Shown in pieces: positions 53,751 to 61,405 of a stretch of 64,000 bases of DNA. The stretch is from the NCBI RefSeq assembly GCF_016405885.1, contig NZ_JAEKGC010000007.1:124001-188000 (forward strand), read 5' to 3'. Numbering within the stretch: position 1 is the first letter of the stretch; every line of letters starts with the position of its first letter. Position numbers and translations under genes: made by a program. The notes beneath the pieces were generated by a model, which was given only the letters and a program-made list of their open reading frames with translations, was not told the DNA's origin and made no database searches. The DNA is from Arthrobacter sp. MSA 4-2 (GTDB lineage: Bacteria; Actinomycetota; Actinomycetes; Actinomycetales; Micrococcaceae).

Positions 53751-54224
53751 CTACCAGTTGTCCTTGGCGTAGGTGGCATTGAGCTGGGCGATCAGGTGGC
53801 CAAGCTGCTCGAGGTCGGAGACGTCCCAGTCCGCCATCAGCTCGTGGAAGGCCTGCTTGCGGGCGGTCTGGGCGTTCACCAGCTGCTGCGTGCCTGCCGG
53901 TGTCAGCGAAATGGCCTGGGCGCGGCCGTCAAGCGGATCCGCCTCCTTCTGCACGAGGCCGAGCTGTTCGAGCATGGCAATCTGCCGGCTTACCGACGGT
54001 TTGCCCACCCCAACGCTCGCGGCAATGTCGGTGAGCCGCATCGAGCCCTCCTGCTGAAGGATAACGAGGAGACCGTAGGCGGCAGGCTCCATCTCCGGGT
54101 GCACCCTGCGGGCCACCTTGTAGGAGTTGGACCGGGCGCGCCTCCAGAGCATACTGAGTTGCTGCTCAAGCGCCACGATGGCGGAATCCACTGCGGCGTC
54201 GGTAGTGCTGGGGTCAGGGGTCAT
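53751..54224 (-). CDS. MarR family transcriptional regulator
   Basis: 157 residues from the ATG at 54224. Winged helix-turn-helix at about 55-125: MEPAAYGLLVILQQEGSMRL, TDIAASVGVGKPSVSRQIAM, LEQLGLVQKEADPLDGRAQA, the wing with the conserved D-x-R. Helices at both ends mediate dimerisation. TAGAAT on the minus strand ends 7 nt before the ATG, and there is no ribosome site, so a leaderless mRNA is likely. No target gene is obvious: its neighbours are the convergent clgR and divergent DUF3046 genes. Confidence 0.9.
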   Translation of the reverse strand: MTPDPSTTDAAVDSAIVALEQQLSMLWRRARSNSYKVARRVHPEMEPAAYGLLVILQQEGSMRLTDIAASVGVGKPSVSRQIAMLEQLGLVQKEADPLDGRAQAISLTPAGTQQLVNAQTARKQAFHELMADWDVSDLEQLGHLIAQLNATYAKDNW

Positions 54225-54231
54225 ACCGCTT

Positions 54232-54237
54232 ATTCTA
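54232..54237 (-). promoter_or_regulatory. -10 box of the MarR gene (leaderless)
   Basis: Minus-strand TAGAAT ends 7 nt before the ATG at 54224. Confidence 0.5.
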
Positions 54238-54375
54238 TGGTTCGCGGTCCCTCCAGCCGCCCCGCTGCGGGTAACGGATCGGCATCCTCCCGGCCCCGGC
54301 ACCGCCGGAAAATCGAATGCGCCCCCCTGCGCGGTTGGGGCATCCTGTAGGAACAGCAACGGCAAAGGACAGAAA

Positions 54376-54612
54376 ATGCGGCTCAGCGACTTTTGGCGGC
54401 TGATGGACGACGAGTTCGGCGCCCACTACTCACGGAGCCTCGCGGGCGATCTCGTGATCGGCGAACTGGGGGACCGGACCGCCCTCGACGCGCTGCGGGC
54501 GGGCATCGACCCCCGGCGGGTGTGGGAGGCGGTCTGCACGGTGCAGGACGTGCCCCGCGAGCGGTGGCTGGGACGCGACCTCAAGCCCCGGGCCCGCAGC
54601 CGGGCCGAATAG
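54376..54612 (+). CDS. DUF3046 protein
   Basis: 78 residues. MRLSDFWRLMDDEFGAHYSR is the diagnostic start of DUF3046, followed by LVIGELGDRTALDALRAGID and VWEAVCTVQDVPRERWLGRD. The family is limited to actinobacteria, lies almost always just before recA, and has no known function. ATG at 54376 has AAAGGA upstream; a possible -10 is TAGGAA at 54352-54357. 195 nt separate it from recA, holding the SOS promoter. Confidence 0.9.
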   Translation: MRLSDFWRLMDDEFGAHYSRSLAGDLVIGELGDRTALDALRAGIDPRRVWEAVCTVQDVPRERWLGRDLKPRARSRAE

Positions 54613-54639
54613 GACACGCCGTCAACCCACCCAATTCAT

Positions 54640-54668
54640 TCGAATATCTGTTCGGATCGAGATATGCT
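54640..54668 (+). promoter_or_regulatory. recA promoter with LexA (SOS) box
   Basis: TCGAAT-ATCT-GTTCGG (54640-54655) matches 10 of 12 defined bases of the actinobacterial SOS box TCGAAC-N4-GTTCGA. TATGCT at 54663-54668 is the likely -10, so LexA would cover the -35 position. The mRNA would have a leader of about 130 nt in which nothing else was recognised. Confidence 0.8.
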
Positions 54669-54807
54669 TGGAGGACGGGTCCTGCCGGTTTTTTCACATA
54701 CCGGACGACCTCCCAAGACTGTCAGAGCCGGCCGGTAGGGTCGGAACGAACATGCAAACGGCCCGCGGGGTTTCGCAAGCCCAGGGCACAATCAACCGAG
54801 GTGAACA

Positions 54808-55857
54808 ATGGCTGCACCAGCCGATCGTGAGAAGGCCCTCCAGGCTGCCCTCGCGCAGATTGACAAGCAGTACGGCAAGGGCTCCGTCATGCGCCTTGGC
54901 GATGAGATCCGAGCGCCCATCGAAACGATTTCGACGAGCTCGATCGCCCTCGACGCCGCGCTCGGCATCGGCGGCCTGCCCCGCGGCCGCGTCGTCGAGA
55001 TCTACGGTCCGGAGTCCTCGGGTAAGACCACGGTGGCCCTCCACGCGGTGGCCAGCGCCCAGCGCAACGGCGGCATCGCGGCCTTCATCGACGCCGAGCA
55101 CGCCCTCGACCCGGAGTACGCAAAGAGGCTTGGCGTGGACACCGACGCACTCCTGGTGTCCCAGCCCGACACCGGCGAGCAGGCGCTCGAGATCATGGAC
55201 ATGCTCATCGGATCCGGATCCATCGACATTGTCGTCATCGACTCCGTGGCAGCGCTTGTTCCCCGCGCCGAAATCGAAGGCGAGATGGGCGACAGCCACG
55301 TGGGCCTGCAGGCCCGGCTCATGAGCCAGGCCCTCCGCAAGATCACCGGCCGGCTGAGCCAGACCAAGACCACCGCCATCTTCATCAACCAGCTGCGCGA
55401 AAAGATCGGTGTCTTCTTCGGCAGCCCCGAAACCACGACCGGTGGCAAGGCGTTGAAGTTCTACGCCTCCGTGCGCATCGACGTCCGCAGGATCGAAACC
55501 CTCAAAGAGGGAGTGAACCCGGTCGGCAACCGCACCCGGGCCAAGATCGTGAAGAACAAGATGGCTCCGCCCTTCAAGCAGGCCGAGTTCGACATTCTCT
55601 ACGGGCACGGCATCTCCCGTGAGGGCGGACTGATCGATGTGGGCGTCGAGAACGGGCTGGTCAAGAAGTCCGGCGCCTGGTTCACCTACGACGGCGACCA
55701 GCTGGGCCAGGGCAAGGAAAATGCCCGTAAGTTCCTCATCGACAATCCCGACCTCGCCGATGAGCTGGAGCGGAAGATCCGCGTCAAGCTCGGGATCGAT
55801 GCCCAGCCGGAAGAAAATGAGGACGGGCCCAAGCTGAAGGCCGTCGGCGGAGAGTAG
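54808..55857 (+). CDS. recA: Recombinase RecA
   Basis: 349 residues, normal length. Walker [10 protein letters not shown] at 67-75, Walker [13 protein letters not shown], the L1/L2 DNA-binding loops (around [18 protein letters not shown] and [20 protein letters not shown]) and an acidic C-terminus ([10 protein letters not shown]). No intein. Strand exchange and activation of LexA self-cleavage. ATG at 54808 follows CCGAGGTGAAC. Only 5 nt separate its stop from recX. Confidence 0.99.
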   Translation: MAAPADREKALQAALAQIDKQYGKGSVMRLGDEIRAPIETISTSSIALDAALGIGGLPRGRVVEIYGPESSGKTTVALHAVASAQRNGGIAAFIDAEHALDPEYAKRLGVDTDALLVSQPDTGEQALEIMDMLIGSGSIDIVVIDSVAALVPRAEIEGEMGDSHVGLQARLMSQALRKITGRLSQTKTTAIFINQLREKIGVFFGSPETTTGGKALKFYASVRIDVRRIETLKEGVNPVGNRTRAKIVKNKMAPPFKQAEFDILYGHGISREGGLIDVGVENGLVKKSGAWFTYDGDQLGQGKENARKFLIDNPDLADELERKIRVKLGIDAQPEENEDGPKLKAVGGE

Positions 55858-55862
55858 CCGCA

Positions 55863-56933
55863 GTGGCGGGAAACGGATCCTGGGGGCGGCCGGCCGACGG
55901 CCCGCCGCCCTCCGGTAAGTCCCCGTTCGGGTCCTCCGGCCGCAGGGCTTCCTCGGGCAAGTCGTCGTTCGGGTCGTCCTCGGGTAAGTCTTCGTTCGGG
56001 TCCTCGTCGGGTAAGTCGTCGTTTGGGTCCTCGTCGGGTAAGTCATCCCTGGGCGGGCAGGGGGGAAAGCCGCGCCGCCGACGGAAGGCCGAACGGGAGA
56101 CCGAGGATTCCGCCTTTGGGCCTGTCGTCGGGCGTTCCGCCGATCTGCCGCCCGAACACGACGGGGATGCGCCCGAACCGTGGAGCACCCCGGATCCCGG
56201 ACCTGCCGGCGGCGCACCCGGTGAAGCCGGCAGGACCAGAACCGGCAGGACCAGAACCGGCAGGGCTCCAACCGGCGGCCGCGGGCGCTCACGGCGCCCC
56301 CACGGCGGAGAAGGCGCAGCCGGCGAGCCGTCCTTCGGCAGGCCCGCCTTCGGAGAGCCCGGACCCGGGGAGTTCGCGACCGAACGGCCAGAACGCGAAC
56401 CGGCACCAGGGGAGACCCGGTCAGAAGGCTCTCCCGACGCGTCGGACCCGCTCGCCCTGGCACGCTCGATCGTGCTGCGCCAGCTCACTCTGGCACCCCG
56501 GAGCCGGCACCAGCTGGCCGTGAAGCTCGCCGAGCGGGGCGTGCCCGAGGAAGCCGCCACGGCGGTCCTGAACCGCTTCGAAGAGGTCCAGCTCATCGAC
56601 GACGCGGAGTTCGCCCGGATGTGGGTCCGCAGCCGCTCCGCCACCCGGTCGTTGGCCCGCTCCGCTCTGAAGCGTGAACTGGCCGAGAAGGGAGTCGACC
56701 CGGCCTTCGCCGAGGACGCCCTCGCCTCGATCAGCGACGACGACGAGCGGAACGCCGCACGTGAACTGATCCATCGCAAGATGCGGCAGGGCGTTGACCT
56801 TTCGGACCGCGCCGCGCGGGACAAGGAAATCCGCAGGCTCGTCTCGATGCTCGCCCGGAAGGGCTACGCACCCGGCCTGGCCTTCACCCTCGTCAAGGAC
56901 GCCCTCGACGGGCAGGACACCACCTTCGGATGA
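55863..56933 (+). CDS. recX: RecX regulator with long repeat-bearing N-terminal extension
   Basis: 356 residues, about twice the usual 150-200. The RecX domain is residues about 195-352: DPLALARSIVLRQLTLAPRS, HQLAVKLAERGVPEEAATAVL, LIDDAEFARMWVRSR and KGYAPGLAFTLVKDAL. It binds and inhibits RecA. Residues 15-65 contain five GKSSFGSS-type units, 69-75 a basic patch (KPRRRRK), and 122-136 a TRTGR repeat; all this part is low-complexity, likely disordered. GTG start at 55863 with GGAGAG 8 nt upstream. No better internal start next to the domain was found. The extension may be real, or translation may begin further in. Confidence 0.9.
   Translation: MAGNGSWGRPADGPPPSGKSPFGSSGRRASSGKSSFGSSSGKSSFGSSSGKSSFGSSSGKSSLGGQGGKPRRRRKAERETEDSAFGPVVGRSADLPPEHDGDAPEPWSTPDPGPAGGAPGEAGRTRTGRTRTGRAPTGGRGRSRRPHGGEGAAGEPSFGRPAFGEPGPGEFATERPEREPAPGETRSEGSPDASDPLALARSIVLRQLTLAPRSRHQLAVKLAERGVPEEAATAVLNRFEEVQLIDDAEFARMWVRSRSATRSLARSALKRELAEKGVDPAFAEDALASISDDDERNAARELIHRKMRQGVDLSDRAARDKEIRRLVSMLARKGYAPGLAFTLVKDALDGQDTTFG
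55911..56059 (+). repeat. 27-bp tandem repeats encoding GKSSFGSSS units in recX
   Basis: Five copies of a 27-bp unit beginning GGTAAGTC or GGCAAGTC encode GKSPFGSS-, GKSSFGSSS, GKSSFGSSS, GKSSFGSSS and GKSSLGGQG. The last three are nearly identical in DNA. An extra 15-bp insertion separates units one and two. A second repeat, GGACCAGAACCGGCA, is near 56232-56261. Confidence 0.85.
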
Positions 56934-56960
56934 CGAGGCCAGGGCATCCCGTGCCCCTCC

Positions 56961-56987
56961 CGCCGGAGTGAATCCTGCCCTCCGGCG
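56961..56987 (+). terminator. Hairpin between recX and miaB
   Basis: CGCCGGAG (56961-56968) pairs with CTCCGGCG (56980-56987). A smaller stem, GGGCA-TCCCG-TGCCC, precedes it at 56942-56956. No T run. Confidence 0.5.
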
Positions 56988-57017
56988 CGGGATTGTGGGC
57001 CGGTGGCGGGGCGGTCG

Positions 57018-57023
57018 TACCCT
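57018..57023 (+). promoter_or_regulatory. -10 box of miaB (leaderless)
   Basis: TACCCT ends 6 nt before the GTG at 57030. No ribosome site. Confidence 0.45.
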
Positions 57024-57029
57024 TAAGCC

Positions 57030-58595
57030 GTGAGTATTACAGCCCCCGCACCTTCCTCCGCCAAACCGTCGACAATTCCGGCGGCTGCGGCTCCCGCCGG
57101 CCCGCAGCGCACCTACGAGGTGCGCACCTTCGGGTGCCAGATGAACGTCCACGACTCGGAACGGATCTCGGGCCTCCTCGAGGGGGCGGGACTCACCGCG
57201 GCCACCGGCGGCGGGCAGGCCGACGTCGTCGTCTTCAACACCTGCGCCGTCCGTGAGAATGCCGATAACAAGCTCTACGGAAACCTCGGCATGCTCGCTC
57301 CGGTCAAGGAAGCCAATCCGGGAATGCAGATCGCCGTCGGCGGCTGCCTGGCGCAGAAGGACCGGGAGACCATCCTCCGCAAGGCACCCTGGGTCGACGC
57401 CGTCTTCGGCACGCACAATATAGGGGCGCTGCCGGCCCTGCTTGAACGCGCCCGGCACAACGACGCGGCCCAGCTCGAAATCCTCGAATCCCTCGACGTC
57501 TTCCCCTCGACCCTGCCCACCAAGCGGGACTCGGTGTACGCCGGGTGGGTCTCCATCTCGGTCGGGTGCAACAACACCTGCACGTTCTGCATCGTGCCCT
57601 CCCTCCGCGGGAAGGAGCGCGACCGGCGGCCCGGAGAGATCCTCGCCGAGATCGAAGCCCTTGTGGCCGACGGAGCCATCGAGGTGACGCTGCTCGGCCA
57701 GAACGTGAACTCCTACGGCGTCGAATTCGGCGACCGGGGCGCCTTCGCGAAACTGCTCCGCGCCTGCGGCAGCATCGAAGGACTTGAGCGGGTCCGTTTC
57801 ACCAGCCCCCACCCGGCGGCGTTCACCGACGACGTCATCGACGCCATGGCCGAAACCCCCAACGTCATGCCGCAGCTCCACATGCCGCTGCAGTCCGGCT
57901 CCGACCGCATCCTCAAGGCGATGCGCCGCTCGTACCGGTCGGCGAAGTTCCTGGGCATCCTCGACCGTGTGCGCGAGCGGATGCCGTCCGCCGCGATCTC
58001 CACCGACATCATCGTCGGCTTCCCCGGGGAAACCGAGGAGGACTTCCAGGCCACGCTCGACGTCGTCGAGAAGTCCCGCTTCGCGACGGCCTTCACGTTC
58101 CAGTACTCGAGGCGGCCGGGCACCCCGGCAGCGGACCTTCCGGACCAGCTGCCCAAGCACGTGGTGCAGGCACGCTTCGAACGCCTCACCGCGCTGCAGG
58201 ACCGCATCGCCGAAGAGGAAAACGCCCGCCAGGTGGGCCGGTCCGTCGAGGTGATGGTGACGGCGAACCAGGGTCGGAAAGCCGGGGAGACCCACCGCCT
58301 GACCGGGCGCGCCCAGGACCAGCGGCTGGTGCACTTCAGCGTTCCCGCCGGCGCCGAGGTGCCGCGCCCCGGCGACCTGGTGACCGTCCCGGTGACCCAC
58401 GCGGCGCCCTTCCACCTGCTGTCCGATCCCACCGCCGCCGAATACTCGGTGCGGCGCTCCCGTGCCGGGGACGCCTGGGACCGCAGCCAGGCCGATTCGT
58501 GCGGGGCACCGGTTCCCGGTGGAACACCCGGCACAGCCGGCGCGGGCGTGTCCCTGGGCATGCCGTCGCTGCCCCCGCGCCGCTCCACCCCTTGA
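57030..58595 (+). CDS. miaB: tRNA-2-methylthio-N6-dimethylallyladenosine synthase
   Basis: Adds the methylthio group to i6A37 of tRNA. 521 residues. N-terminal UPF0004 domain with three cluster cysteines ([28 protein letters not shown]), radical-SAM domain with Cys180, Cys184 and Cys187 (CNNTCTFC), [10 protein letters not shown], and a C-terminal TRAM domain (about 395-465). After TRAM there are about 50 extra residues, Gly/Pro/Ser-rich, not usual in MiaB. The stop overlaps the miaA TTG start, so the two tRNA A37-modifying genes are coupled. Confidence 0.96.
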   Translation: MSITAPAPSSAKPSTIPAAAAPAGPQRTYEVRTFGCQMNVHDSERISGLLEGAGLTAATGGGQADVVVFNTCAVRENADNKLYGNLGMLAPVKEANPGMQIAVGGCLAQKDRETILRKAPWVDAVFGTHNIGALPALLERARHNDAAQLEILESLDVFPSTLPTKRDSVYAGWVSISVGCNNTCTFCIVPSLRGKERDRRPGEILAEIEALVADGAIEVTLLGQNVNSYGVEFGDRGAFAKLLRACGSIEGLERVRFTSPHPAAFTDDVIDAMAETPNVMPQLHMPLQSGSDRILKAMRRSYRSAKFLGILDRVRERMPSAAISTDIIVGFPGETEEDFQATLDVVEKSRFATAFTFQYSRRPGTPAADLPDQLPKHVVQARFERLTALQDRIAEEENARQVGRSVEVMVTANQGRKAGETHRLTGRAQDQRLVHFSVPAGAEVPRPGDLVTVPVTHAAPFHLLSDPTAAEYSVRRSRAGDAWDRSQADSCGAPVPGGTPGTAGAGVSLGMPSLPPRRSTP

Positions 58596-59566
58596 TACCG
58601 CCCGTCGCGGGCACCGGGCCCGCAGGAGGACCCGGGGGAGGAGAAGCCGGTGACGCCCGGCCGCCCATCGTCGCGGTCGTCGGTCCCACCGGCACGGGCA
58701 AGTCCGACCTTGCCATCGCCCTCGCGCTCGAACTCGGCGGTGAGGTCATCAACGCCGACGCGCTCCAGTTCTACCGCGGCATGGACATCGGGACGGCCAA
58801 GGTGCCGGCCGTGGAGTGGCGGGGCGTTCCTCATCACCTCCTCGACATCCTCGACATCCGCGAGGAGGCGAGCGTCGCCGCCTATCAGGCCGAGGCCCGG
58901 CGGGCCATCGATGCCCTCCGGGCCCGCGGCAGGGTCCCCGTGCTCGTCGGCGGGTCGGGACTCTACGTCCGCGCCGTCCTCGACCGGCTGGAATTTCCCG
59001 GCACCGATCCGGCCCTCCGGGAACGCCTCGAGGCCGAACTCGCCGCCGGAGGGTCCGCCGCGCTGCGCGTCCGGCTCGCCGCGGTGGATCCGGTGTCGGC
59101 GGAGCGGATTGCCGATGACCGCCGGCTGGTCCGGGCACTGGAGGTGGCCGAACTCACCGGGCGCCCGTTCAGCTCCTTCATGCCCGACCGGCAGTACTAC
59201 GCGCCGGCGGTCCAGATCGGTCTGGCGGTCGACCCGCAGGAGCTCCAGGTGCGGCTCGCGGAACGGGTACACACGATGGTCCGGGGGGGCCTGCTCGAGG
59301 AGGTCCGGGCCCTCGACGCCCGGGGCCTCCGGGAAGGACGCACCGCCTCGCGGGCCCTGGGCTACTCCCAGTTCCTTTCGGTCCTCGACGGCACCCTCAG
59401 CGAGTCCGCGGCCATCGAGGACACCATCACCGCGACGCGGCAGTTCGCCAAGCGCCAGCGCACCTGGTTCCGGGGCGACCCGCGGGTGCAGTGGCTGCCC
59501 TGGCGGGCTCCGGACCTGATCCAGCGGGCCCTCCTCCTCGCCCGCGGTGCCGGGCCACTATCCTAG
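58592..59566 (+). CDS. miaA: tRNA dimethylallyltransferase
   Basis: Attaches dimethylallyl to A37, the substrate for MiaB. 324 residues. P-loop GPTGTGKSD (31-39), [50 protein letters not shown], and [11 protein letters not shown] near the end. TTG at 58592 overlaps the miaB stop. It gives a 27-residue Gly/Pro-rich leader before the conserved start; no better start was found. Ends 4 nt before dapF. Confidence 0.95.
   Translation: MIPPVAGTGPAGGPGGGEAGDARPPIVAVVGPTGTGKSDLAIALALELGGEVINADALQFYRGMDIGTAKVPAVEWRGVPHHLLDILDIREEASVAAYQAEARRAIDALRARGRVPVLVGGSGLYVRAVLDRLEFPGTDPALRERLEAELAAGGSAALRVRLAAVDPVSAERIADDRRLVRALEVAELTGRPFSSFMPDRQYYAPAVQIGLAVDPQELQVRLAERVHTMVRGGLLEEVRALDARGLREGRTASRALGYSQFLSVLDGTLSESAAIEDTITATRQFAKRQRTWFRGDPRVQWLPWRAPDLIQRALLLARGAGPLS
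59559..59564 (+). promoter_or_regulatory. -10 box of dapF inside the end of miaA
   Basis: TATCCT, whose last T is the first base of the miaA stop codon, ends 6 nt before the dapF GTG at 59571. It predicts a leaderless dapF mRNA. Confidence 0.5.
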
Positions 59567-59570
59567 AAGG

Positions 59571-60518
59571 GTGAGTACCGCACCCGCCCGGCAGGCCCCG
59601 ACCGTATCGCCCCTTACCGGTGTGCCGTTCACCAAGGGCCATGGAACGGGAAACGACTTTCTGCTCCTCCTTGATCCCGAGGCGGCACTCGACCTTCGTG
59701 CCGACGCCGTCGCCGCTGTGTGCGACCGCCACCGTGGGGTCGGAGCCGACGGGCTGATCCGCGCCGTGCGCTCCGGGCAGCTCCCCGAGGGGCGTGAGCT
59801 GCTCGCCGGGACCCCGGAGGCCGAGTGGTTCATGGATTACCGCAACGCCGACGGCTCCGTCTCCGAGATGTGCGGCAACGGCGTACGGGTCTTCGTCCAC
59901 TTCCTGATCAGCAAGGGCCTGCTGAGCCTCGACGACGGGGCCGCGGTGTCAGTGGCGACGAGGGCCGGCATCAAGGTGGTCTCGCGCTCGGCCGACGGCT
60001 ACTCGGTGGACATGGGCCCCTGGGAGTTCATCCATCCCGGGGAGGCTGCCGCCCGGGCGGTGGATTCGACGGTGGAGGCGGCGGGCCTGGGTGTCCCGCG
60101 GCCGGGCCTGTCGGTGAGCATGGGCAACCCGCACACGGTCGTCGCCCTGGCGGGGCTCGACGAGCTCGCCGCGCCCCCGCTGATCGAGGTCCCGAAGGTC
60201 GAGCCGGCGCCCCCGCACGGAACGAACGTCGAATTCGTCGTGCCCGCCGAGCCCCTCGTGGAGGACGGCGTCGGCAGGCTCACGATGAGGGTCCACGAAC
60301 GCGGGGTGGGCGAGACCTTCTCCTGCGGCACCGGGGCGTGCGCAGCCGCCGTCGCCACCCGCTACTGGGCCGGGCCGGAGTCGCCCTCCCACTGGGCAGT
60401 CAGCGTTCCCGGCGGTGTGCTGGGAGTCGTCTTCCATGTCGGCGCCGATGGACGGGAGCACGTCGACCTCAGCGGGCCCGCGGTGCTCGTGGCCGAGGGA
60501 ACCCTGCTCGGGGCCTGA
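59571..60518 (+). CDS. dapF: Diaminopimelate epimerase
   Basis: Interconverts LL- and meso-DAP for lysine and peptidoglycan. 315 residues, two similar alpha/beta halves. The two catalytic cysteines are Cys101 (SEMCGNGVRVF) and Cys252 (TFSCGTGACAAAV). FTKGHGTGNDFLLLLD at the start, SMGNPHTVV and GTNVEFVVP are also family motifs. GTG at 59571 with its own -10 box. The third dap gene of the window, after dapB and dapA. Confidence 0.96.
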   Translation: MSTAPARQAPTVSPLTGVPFTKGHGTGNDFLLLLDPEAALDLRADAVAAVCDRHRGVGADGLIRAVRSGQLPEGRELLAGTPEAEWFMDYRNADGSVSEMCGNGVRVFVHFLISKGLLSLDDGAAVSVATRAGIKVVSRSADGYSVDMGPWEFIHPGEAAARAVDSTVEAAGLGVPRPGLSVSMGNPHTVVALAGLDELAAPPLIEVPKVEPAPPHGTNVEFVVPAEPLVEDGVGRLTMRVHERGVGETFSCGTGACAAAVATRYWAGPESPSHWAVSVPGGVLGVVFHVGADGREHVDLSGPAVLVAEGTLLGA

Positions 60519-60620
60519 ACGGGGCCTCTACGCAATCGATCGGGCCTGCGGTCTCAGGCACGCCCGCGCTGGTCAGGGCAGCGGCCCCTCCGCCGCCACG
60601 GCCCTGCCCGGCGGGCGCCG

Positions 60621-61232
60621 TCAGTCCGCCGGACGGGTGATGGAGAGGATCCGGAAGGACTTCGCGGTGTCTGCCCGGCGCACGGTGAAGCCGGAGGGTA
60701 GGGCTTCGGCGAGCCAGCGCTGCAGGGAATCGGCGCCAAGGTTCTTCTGCACCACGAGCCAGGCCTCCCCGCCGGGGGCGAGCCGCGGCAGCCAGCGCAG
60801 CAACAGGGCGTGAAGCTCCGCCTTGCCGATCCGGATGGGGGGATTCGACCAAATGGTGTCGAACTCGAGCGACGGGTCGACGTCGTCCGGCGTGCCGGCA
60901 GAGACATTCGCCAGACCGAGGCGGGCCGCATTGTCCCGGGTCAGGGCGATGCACCGCTCATTGACGTCCACGGCGTACACCTGGGCCTCCGGGGCCTTCA
61001 GCGCAAGGGTCAGGGCCAGCGGACCCCACCCGCTGCCGACGTCGAGCAGGCGCGTGCCCCGCGGCTCGGGGACGGAGCCGAGCAGGATGGCCGTGCCCTT
61101 GTCGATTCCGTCGGGGCTGAACAGGCCCGACGACGTCACGAGGTCGCGCTGCTCCCCATTGAGGACAACCGACAGCGGCCGCCGGACGCCCGGGCCGGCG
61201 GGCTGGGGGCTGAAGTAGTGCTGGGATTCCAT
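60621..61232 (-). CDS. RsmC-like class I SAM methyltransferase
   Basis: 203 residues. FSPDGIDKGTAILLGSV, the SAM loop LLDVGSGWGPLALTLAL (about 63-79), VDVNERCIALTRDNA and the adenine/guanine-N methylation motif WSNPPIRIGKAELH. That NPPI motif and the small size fit the C-terminal half of RsmC/RlmG-type rRNA guanine-N2 methyltransferases. The precise target is unknown. Start at 61232 is chosen because a TAGGCT -10 box ends 8 nt before it. The 102-nt convergent gap to dapF holds only weak hairpins. Confidence 0.85.
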   Translation of the reverse strand: MESQHYFSPQPAGPGVRRPLSVVLNGEQRDLVTSSGLFSPDGIDKGTAILLGSVPEPRGTRLLDVGSGWGPLALTLALKAPEAQVYAVDVNERCIALTRDNAARLGLANVSAGTPDDVDPSLEFDTIWSNPPIRIGKAELHALLLRWLPRLAPGGEAWLVVQKNLGADSLQRWLAEALPSGFTVRRADTAKSFRILSITRPAD

Positions 61233-61240
61233 AAGCGTCA

Positions 61241-61246
61241 AGCCTA
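61241..61246 (-). promoter_or_regulatory. -10 box of the RsmC-like gene (near-leaderless)
   Basis: Minus-strand TAGGCT ends 8 nt before the ATG at 61232. Confidence 0.45.
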
Positions 61247-61373
61247 GTGCCCCGCCGGGCCGTCCACCGGGCGGTGGCCTGCCGGAACCCGGTCCGCCGG
61301 AAGCGGCCGGCCGGCCGGGGGCAAGTCCGTTGCGCGGAGAGTGAATTCGCTGTGCTGGCGGTTTTCGTGCTAC

Positions 61374-61379
61374 TAGCAT
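61374..61379 (+). promoter_or_regulatory. Probable -10 box of hflX
   Basis: TAGCAT lies 26 nt before the ATG at 61406, leaving room for the AAAGGAG ribosome site in a short leader. Confidence 0.45.
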
Positions 61380-61405
61380 TGAAGGACGCAATGACAAAGG
61401 AGAAC

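Noticed and set aside
55911-56059. CRISPR-like array in recX
   Set aside because: The 27-bp units are contiguous without spacers and encode an in-frame peptide repeat.
56421-58415. A 664-codon minus-strand frame opposite recX and miaB
   Set aside because: Antisense to conserved domains with intact cysteines; no plausible start signal or motif.
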